The notes under the pieces are model-generated. The model did not search any database, had not been told where the DNA came from, and worked only from the letters and a program-made list of their open reading frames with translations. The translations under genes and the position numbers were made by a program. Below, piece by piece: positions 57,284 to 64,000 of a stretch of DNA of 64,000 bases (positions within the stretch are counted from its first letter, which is position 1; every line of letters begins with the position of its first letter). Source of the DNA: Eurosta solidaginis (lineage: Eukaryota > Arthropoda > Insecta > Diptera > Tephritidae); NCBI RefSeq assembly GCF_040869045.1, contig NC_090319.1, positions 378,711,601 to 378,775,600 on the forward strand. Reading direction: 5' to 3'.

Positions 57284-58017
57284 ACTGTAATTTTTTGATA
57301 GAAAAATATTTCAAGTTAGAACCAAATTTAATATTATGGATGACAGCCATTTTTGAAAATTTCCAAGTTCTTAACTGTGCATGTGGTCACTCTTCATAGT
57401 TTTTTCAATACGAAAATATCAAACGTCGAACAAAACTACATTGGAGGTAGTGTAGGTTAAATTTTAAGACTTAAAAAATCTAACAGTTAAAGCTCCGGGT
57501 GGAGAAATGTTATACGACTTTTTAATTTTTGTACAAAACTTTTCATTAACTTGAACGATTTTTTTAATTTTTTTCAATCAAGAATTTTGATGGAATATTT
57601 TTCACATTATTTACTTGTACCAGACGTGACAGTTACACAATTAAATTTTTTTTATACAATTTTCTCTTATTTAAAGAAAATTATTGCTATAAACAAAGGA
57701 AAAAGGAGTTTAAATTTTTAAGAAAATTATTTGCTCTGATTCATTATTTCTGTGGCCATATATTTAAACTGTTCTACTTTATTTTAATAGCTGTTTTCCT
57801 CAGTTTTAAACGGTTTTATTTAGCTTGACTCTGTGTAGCGGTCGGCTGGCAGATAGGTGGCGCAAGAATTGAGATATTCAAAAAAATCGTATTTGTGGTC
57901 TGATTTGGCTCATATTTCTATAGAAATTGAAATCGCTTTATGAAAAACAAAAACTCCGATTTGGCTCATATTTGGAATACATATTACATACAGTGCAGTA
58001 GAAGTAACATCAAAATA
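57284..58017. other. Unassigned; family C-like unit
   Basis: GATAGGTGGCGCAAGAATTG at about 57853 with GAGATATTC resembles one family C unit. TTTAAACGGTTTTATTTAGC at about 57808 resembles the arm of the foldback element at 58226. Confidence 0.4.
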
Positions 58018-58190
58018 CAAATGGAGTTCGAGGAGTGACAAGCATACGTGGCTCTGAGTCGAGTGATGTCTTTGGAAGGATTATTTATTGAGGACTTAGA
58101 TTGTAACAAATCTTCAGGAAAGAGTCCTTGTAATAATGAGTCACAAAATGAACTAAGTAGAATGAGAAATAATAGGTAAATAAATAAAGA
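58018..58190 (+). pseudogene. C-terminal fragment of a Helitron/PIF1-type helicase
   Basis: The plus strand reads EFE, a stop, then QAYVALSRVMSLEGLFIEDL and CNKSSGKSPCNNESQNELSR before a second stop. QAYVALSRVxSLEGL is the last conserved helicase motif of PIF1 helicases, including those of Helitron transposons. The in-frame stop and missing upstream domains show it is a relic. Position among repeats favours Helitron over a host PIF1 gene. Confidence 0.75.
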
Positions 58191-58225
58191 TTAAAAACCT
58201 GAAAAAAAAAAAAATTTTTTTTTTT

Positions 58226-58640
58226 AAGTTAAACGGTTTTATTGAAAAAAGTGCTTACATCAAGTAATAATAATACTTAAATCTAGAAAATAATTAGCTA
58301 GGTCCTAGGAACTAGTCATCACACTCATCATCAATCTGGAGCGTTGATCAGACAAATAAATAAAAGCATAGGAGCCGTGAAATTTTTAAAATCGTGAGGC
58401 GTAGCATAACCTGGTTAAGGTTCAGTTCGGTTTACTTATACATATATGAAAATATCATTTATAAAAATATGAGCGGTTGAATATCAATAGAAATTAGACG
58501 CAACCCACGCTTTTATTTATTGTATGATGAACGCCCTAGCTTGTTGAGGAGTGTGATGACTAGTTCCTATAATTCTTTTCTAGATTTTAGTATTATTATT
58601 ACTTCATGTAAGTGTTGTTTTCAATAAAACCGTTTAACTT
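58226..58640. repeat. Foldback element of 415 bp with arms of about 95 bp
   Basis: Left arm 58226-58326 (AAGTTAAACGGTTTTATTGA, then GGAACTAGTCATCACACTC) and right arm about 58549-58640 are complementary with a few gaps. The interior encodes nothing recognised. It lies just after the helicase relic, with a poly(A)/poly(T) stretch between. Confidence 0.85.
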
Positions 58641-59567
58641 AAACATTTTTATTTATTAATTTCATTTATAATTTTTTTGTGAGTGTTCAATTCGCCACCA
58701 CGATAAACATATGCATCTATAATATTATAAACATATTTATTATACTGCTTCATTTCTTTCTCTTCTTATTCTCTTTCATCTTCTTAACATTCAATGCTTT
58801 TCCTTAGATAACGTCGATTTATTTTTCTAACTTTGTTAATTTCCAGTATTTGATTTGCTGTCTGATTTCGCTCATATAAAATGTGCCATGCACATTTTCC
58901 CTTATTATGCTTCACTGTATTGGCTACTCTTGCGCTTACATATTTTCAAACGCTACTTACACTTCCGTGTATTTTAAACGAAAGCTCCTTAAAAAAAAAA
59001 AAAAATTAATGACTCAAATAAAACACCTACCTTGGAACTGCAGCTTTCTGAAGTAAGCTTTCGTTTTTCTCCCTAACATCTTTGGCAATTATTACATTTT
59101 CTTTTTATAACACAGCTTACGAAGTAGTAGTAGTAAATAATACTTTCGCTCATTTACAAGTGAAAACAATTTTTAATATTTCGGTAGTATGCATGTATAT
59201 GTGAGCATGTGCTTTTGTGTGTATACTTGTGTAGGTGCAACTTACTTAATATTTCGCTATTTTCGACGCAATTTCACATTTTTTTTTTTGATAAAAGTAA
59301 GTACTTCAGTTTTTATTCAACGAGATACTTTAATAAATATATTTATTATTATATTCCAGTGCCGCTCTCACTTTATAAAGTGACTCATTAAAAAATGAAT
59401 TTCGTGAAAGCAGTAAATGTAAGCAAGGTAGTAACAGAAATCGCATGCTTGTATGTGTGTATAAGTATTTTGCTTGAAATTTTTACCTGTAAAACTTACT
59501 TAGATTGCAGACTGTAACAAAAATTGCTTAACAAGCTGTGAAGCAAATTAAAAAAAAAAAAAAAAAA
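58641..59567. other. Unassigned AT-rich DNA
   Basis: Short frames at 59189-59391 are low-complexity. No feature supported. Confidence 0.4.
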
Positions 59568-60497
59568 CAAGTAAGGACGGGATTTCATACCTTTCATGAA
59601 TGGGGCTGAACAATAATCTTATGCCGTTCGTAATCTCCAAATAATCGGATGTATAAGATAAGAAATATATAGTGAACAGATGTACATACTTAAACGATTT
59701 TAAGATATATATAAAAAAATGGCAAGAAACCCCCTTATTTGAACGGCCGGTTATATGTGATATATATTATATAGAGCTCCAATCGAAATGATTTTTACAG
59801 GAAATCTTCTATGATATATTAGAATATATATCACCAAGTTTAACGTTTTTATATAGGAAACTAACGGAGAAATGGCCAAAAATCTTTCTATCTGAACGAT
59901 CGGTTGTATGGGATATATACTATATATAAGTCCGATCAAAGTGATTTTTTAAATATATATATATTATATATATGATATATTAAAATATATATCAAGGAGT
60001 TTCACGTTTATACTTTCTAAGTTAAGGGAGAAATGGCCAAAAATCTTTCTATCTCAGCGATCGGTTGTATGGGATATAACTATATATAGCTCCGATCAAA
60101 TTGATTTTTCAGGATATCTTCTACGATATATTAGAATATATATCACCTAGTTTCACATTAATACTTTCTAAATTGCGGCAGGAATGACCAAAATAGTCTT
60201 ATCTGAACGATCGGTTGTGTGGGAGATATATGTTATAGTGGTCCGATCCTACCGGATCCGACAATTGTCTAATATAATACAGAAATACATCCTTGTGCAA
60301 AATTTAATTGAGATATCTCAAAATTTGAGCGACTGGTTTGCATTCAAACGGACAGACGGACGGACGGGCGGACAAGCGGACATGGCTATATCAACTCAGT
60401 TCGTCGCCCTGATCAATTCGATATACTTAATGGCGAGTCTATCTTCTATATTTCTCAACGTTACATGTATACGTTCATGTTCATGCAAGGTATAAAA
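59568..60497 (+). repeat. Family B repeat, copy 2 (0.93 kb)
   Basis: It starts CAAGTAAGGACGGGATTTCA and ends TTCATGCAAGGTATAAAAA. Inside, a block with ATCTGAACGATCGGTTGTAT, GGGATATA, AGCTCCGATCAAA and ATATATTAGAATATATATCA is repeated about four times (roughly 140-bp spacing from 59740 to 60230). GGACAGACGGACGGACGGGC leads into ACATGGCTATATCAACTCAG. No coding frame. Confidence 0.9.
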
Positions 60498-61574
60498 AAA
60501 CTCAAAAAAGTGTGAAAAAATACATACATACACTTATACATACATATATCAACTTTTAATGTCTCTGAGTAGGAAGCTCACTAATAATTGCAAAACTAGA
60601 GCACAGACAACAAAAAATACTTTAATAGCAATAACAACAGCATCAACACCAACACTAAAGTGCACAAATTAAACGGTGAAACATAAAGTTGCAACTGCAG
60701 CTGGACAAAGCAGAAGGCGATAACAGACTCACAACATTCGTATAGATGAAAGTTTCAGTATATGGACAATTGCCGTGCAGTGGTTGGCAGGTGAGGCTGG
60801 AGTACTTAAAGCATTTATATTACATTTGTGTGTGTGTGTTTGCTCTTAGATAAAATCAAGCTACCGAAACAGTGTTGTGTGTTTTGTTCAGTTAAGTTGA
60901 GTTGAGTTGCGAGCGATTTTAAGACACTTGCTGTTGAAAGTTTTTGCTTTACGAAATTGCTTCGTACATTTGTGCCCAACATTATTAACTTGAGTTTACT
61001 TGTGTGCTGTTGTTCAAGCGCTGACTTTTTATATTATTGTTATTGTTATTATTATTGTATGTACTAATACTTAAAGTGCAATGTAAAGATATTTCTAAAC
61101 GAACAAGTATTTAAATGGGTCATTACGTCCCAAATCGGCTTATTTATATGCAAATCGATAAAAGAAGAGGAACGATATTTGATCTCCTAAAGTTTCAACA
61201 AACCAAAGTCCAAATTTTTGTGTGAGGTGTTTTAATATGATGCTTTCAAAAACCTCATTTCGATTGCATCCACCTATAGGATTATTGGTAGCAGTGCCTC
61301 TCAAGTTAGCGAATTCGTAGACTTTGGGGTATGGTTCGATTTCGTATTTACTTTTTCAAATCACATTAGGTAAATTTTGCCTAAGGCCTATTCAAATTTT
61401 GCCCTTCCACGCCGCTATGGCAGAGATTTGTAAAACCCCTCTAATGCGGTAAATGTCTGGACTGCGCACTTCCTAGATTATATTTTAATTCTTAACTCGA
61501 ATCTTATTATACTTAACATCCTAACTTTTAGATAAATTTCATCATAGACATAATAAAGTGAATTGCATTAAAAA
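60498..61574. other. Unassigned; GT microsatellite
   Basis: Simple GT repeat at about 60822-60840. No gene recognised. Confidence 0.4.
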
Positions 61575-63272
61575 CAAGTAAGGAAGGCTAAGTTCCGGTG
61601 TAACCGAACATTACATACTCAGCTGAGAGCTTTGAAGACAAAATAAGGGAAAATCACAATGTAGGAAAATGAACCCAAGTTAAACCTGGAATGTGTTTGT
61701 GTGACATGGGTAAAAAATGGAAGGTATTAAAGAGTATTTTAAAAGGGAGTGGGCCATAGTTCTATAGGTGGACGCCATTTCGGGATATCGCGATAAAGGT
61801 GGACCAGGGGTGACTCTAGAATGTGTTTGGACAATACGGGTATCAAATTAAAAGTATTAATGAGGGTTTTAAAAGCGAGTGGCTCTTAGTTGTATATGTG
61901 AAGGCGTTTTCGAGATATTGACCAAAATGTGGACCAGGGTAACCCAGAACATCATCTGTCGGGTACCGCTAAATTATTTATATATGTCATACCACGAACA
62001 TTATTCCTGGCAAGATTCCAAAGGCTTTTGATTTCGCCCTCCAGAAATTTTTCATTTTCTTCTACTTAATATGGTAGGTGTCACACCCATTTTACAAAGT
62101 TTTTTCTGAAGTTATATTTTGCGTCAATAAAACAGTCCAATTACCATGTTTCATCCCTTTTTTAATATTTGGTATAGAATTATGGAATTTTTTCATTTTT
62201 CGTAATTTTTGATTTCAAAAAAGTGGGCGTGGTCCTAGTCGGATTTCGCCCATTTTTTATACCAAGATAAAGTGACTTCAGATAAGTACGCGAACTAAGT
62301 TTAGTTAAGATATATGGTTTTTTGCGCAAGTTATCGTGTTAACGGCCGAGCGGAAGGACAGACGGTCGACTGTGTATAAAAACTGGGCGTGGCTTCAAAC
62401 CTATTTCACCCATTTTCACAGAAAACAGTTATCGTCATAGAAGCTATGCACCTACCAAATTTCACAAGGATTGGTAAATTTTTGTTCGACTTATGGCATT
62501 AAAAGTATCCTAGACGAATTAAATGAAAAAGGGCGGAGCCACGCCCATTTTGAAATTTTCTTTTATTTTTGTATTTTGGTGCACCATATCATATTTGGAG
62601 TTGAATATTGACATAATTTACTTATATACTATAAAGATATTAAATTTTTTGTTAAAATTTGACTTAAAAAAGTTTTTTTAAAAGTGGACGTGCTCGTCAT
62701 CCGATTTCGCTAATTTTTATTTAGCACACATATAGTAATAGGAGTAACGTGCATACCAAATTTCATCATGATATCTTCAACGACTGCGAAATTACAGCTT
62801 GTAAAACTGTTAAATTACCCTCTTTTAATAGTGGGCGGTGCCACGCCCATTGTTCAAAATTTAATAATTTTCTATTTTGCGTCATAAGGTCAATGCACCT
62901 ACCAAGTTTCATCGCTATATCCGTTTTTGATAATGAACTACCGCACTTTTTCGGTTTTTCGAAATTTTCGATATCGAAAAAGTGGGCGTGGTTATAGTCC
63001 GATTTCGTTCATTTTAAATAGCGATCTGAGGTGAGCGCCCAGGAACCTACATACCAAATTTCATCAAGATACCTCAAAATTTACTCAAATTATCGTGTTT
63101 ACGGACGGGCGGACGGACGGACGGACATGGCTAAATGAATTTCTTTTTTCGCCAAGATCATTTTGATATATAGAAGTCTATATCTATCTCGATTAGTTTA
63201 TGCCGTTACGGATTACCGTTATGCGAACAACGTTTATATAATCTGTGAGTTCTGCTCAGCTGAGTATAAAAA
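61575..63272 (+). repeat. Family A repeat, full-length copy 3 (1.70 kb)
   Basis: It has the same termini and order as 26550 and 35572, including AAGTGGGCGTGG boxes and GGACGGACGGACGGACATGG at about 63110. The right end matches the short copy at 19651-20048 (GCCAAGATCATTTTG) better than copies 1 and 2, so subfamilies exist. Confidence 0.9.
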
Positions 63273-63419
63273 GGTTCTGTTTGTAAAAATAATTTTGATA
63301 TGCCAATATTTTTACTCATGGCATGGGAGATTCTAGAATGTAAGCATAAGATAGGCGTAAGAGTAAGCGTATTTTTTGGAGGTGGTATGTCGACTGCAAA
63401 GGTTATAAATGGGCTACCG

Positions 63420-63560
63420 ATTTTTTTGTGATAAGTTATTCTTTTGTTATCGCTCCAATATTGAAAAGTCATCATATATTCATCAACAAGTTAACATAAA
63501 AAATTATGGTTTCTTATCGAAAAGTTATCGATTTGTTGTTAAATGGTTTTGATTTTTTAT
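63420..63560. repeat. Family D CGATAA-rich array, short
   Basis: TTATCGAAAAGTTATCGATT and variants lie between the family A copy and the MITE. Confidence 0.65.
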
Positions 63561-63570
63561 TTAAATATTA

Positions 63571-63983
63571 GCCGTGTTTTTTTTTCACACGCGTATACGC
63601 TTACGTTTGCGCGTAAAAAAACGCCTATCCTCGCTTAGATAATGCTTAGGAGACCAATCAAGCGGCAGTGGTTAAACAACTAGCTACAGCAACAGGGTGT
63701 ACCGAAAAGAGGAGACAAAACCCTCCGATGGCCATAGGGTATAACATATAGCTGAATCAGTTGCGATGAATTGTGGACACACATAGAATACATAGAGTTA
63801 GTGTAGAGGGTGAAACAAAGACACATATTTCAGTTACATATGAGTATAATGCGTATTGAAATTTAGTAGTACACATTTTATGAGCAGCAATTTCAGAGGT
63901 GTATTTAAAGTTTGTCGCTTAGGAGTCCATATAAAGTTTAAGCGTAAACGTATGTATATAGAAGTAAAAAAAAAAAACACAGC
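63571..63983 (+). mobile_element. MITE of about 413 bp, copy 2, TSD TATTA
   Basis: GCCGTGTTTTTTTTTCACAC at the left and AACACAGC at the right, flanked by TATTA on both sides (63566-63570, 63984-63988). It is homologous, reversed, to 38463-38871. It could belong to one of the cut-and-paste DNA transposon superfamilies; the superfamily is not assigned. Confidence 0.85.
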
Positions 63984-64000
63984 TATTATCAATGTTTGCG

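Overview
The window looks like genomic DNA of a higher fly, most probably a tephritid fruit fly. The reasons are: AT-rich DNA, a beaten-path (beat) family immunoglobulin gene with canonical splice sites and a 20.7 kb intron, retroelements related to 412/mdg1 and to R1/I/LOA LINEs, tRNA-derived SINEs, and dense repeats of a style familiar from tephritid assemblies. The species assignment is inference. There is no prokaryotic gene organisation.

The only host gene supported with confidence is on the minus strand. Two exons, 41401-41554 and 20514-20722, join in frame and encode the first Ig domain of a Beat protein. The 5' exons (signal peptide) and the second Ig domain were not found. Two weaker host candidates upstream of it are a 41-residue membrane-peptide ORF (49051-49176) and a cysteine-rich possible exon near 48004-48115.

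Layout. 1-4205: the 3' part of a Ty3/gypsy element with an uninterrupted gag-pol frame. 4207-13400: small inverted-repeat elements, a decayed 412-like element with its 3' LTR, a decayed 150-bp repeat array, a CGATA-rich array, and a piggyBac-type element containing a nested TG...CA insertion. 13400-20050: a 5'-truncated LINE and degenerate short-motif fields. 20514-41554: the beat exons and the intron between them, which holds LINEs in both orientations, a solo LTR, four members of a large non-coding family (A, 0.4-1.7 kb) and several MITEs. 43-50 kb: a long palindrome, more CGATA repeats and two LINE pieces. 49.8-64 kb: two copies of a second non-coding family (B), a regular 156-bp tandem array, a SINE, a second solo LTR, a Helitron/PIF1 helicase relic, a foldback element and a last family A copy.

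The points most worth a second look are these. Families A and B share termini and a core although their bodies differ, and family A is built from a duplicated module of about 745 bp. The 156-bp array (family C) repeats a motif resembling fly CTCF sites, and five arrays (family D) are full of CGATA, the BEAF-32/DREF core, so repeats here may spread insulator-type sites. One LINE family ends in TTAGG-like units instead of poly(A). A piggyBac-type element carries an insertion that can be dated relative to it. Most of the remaining sequence is AT-rich with nothing I recognise.
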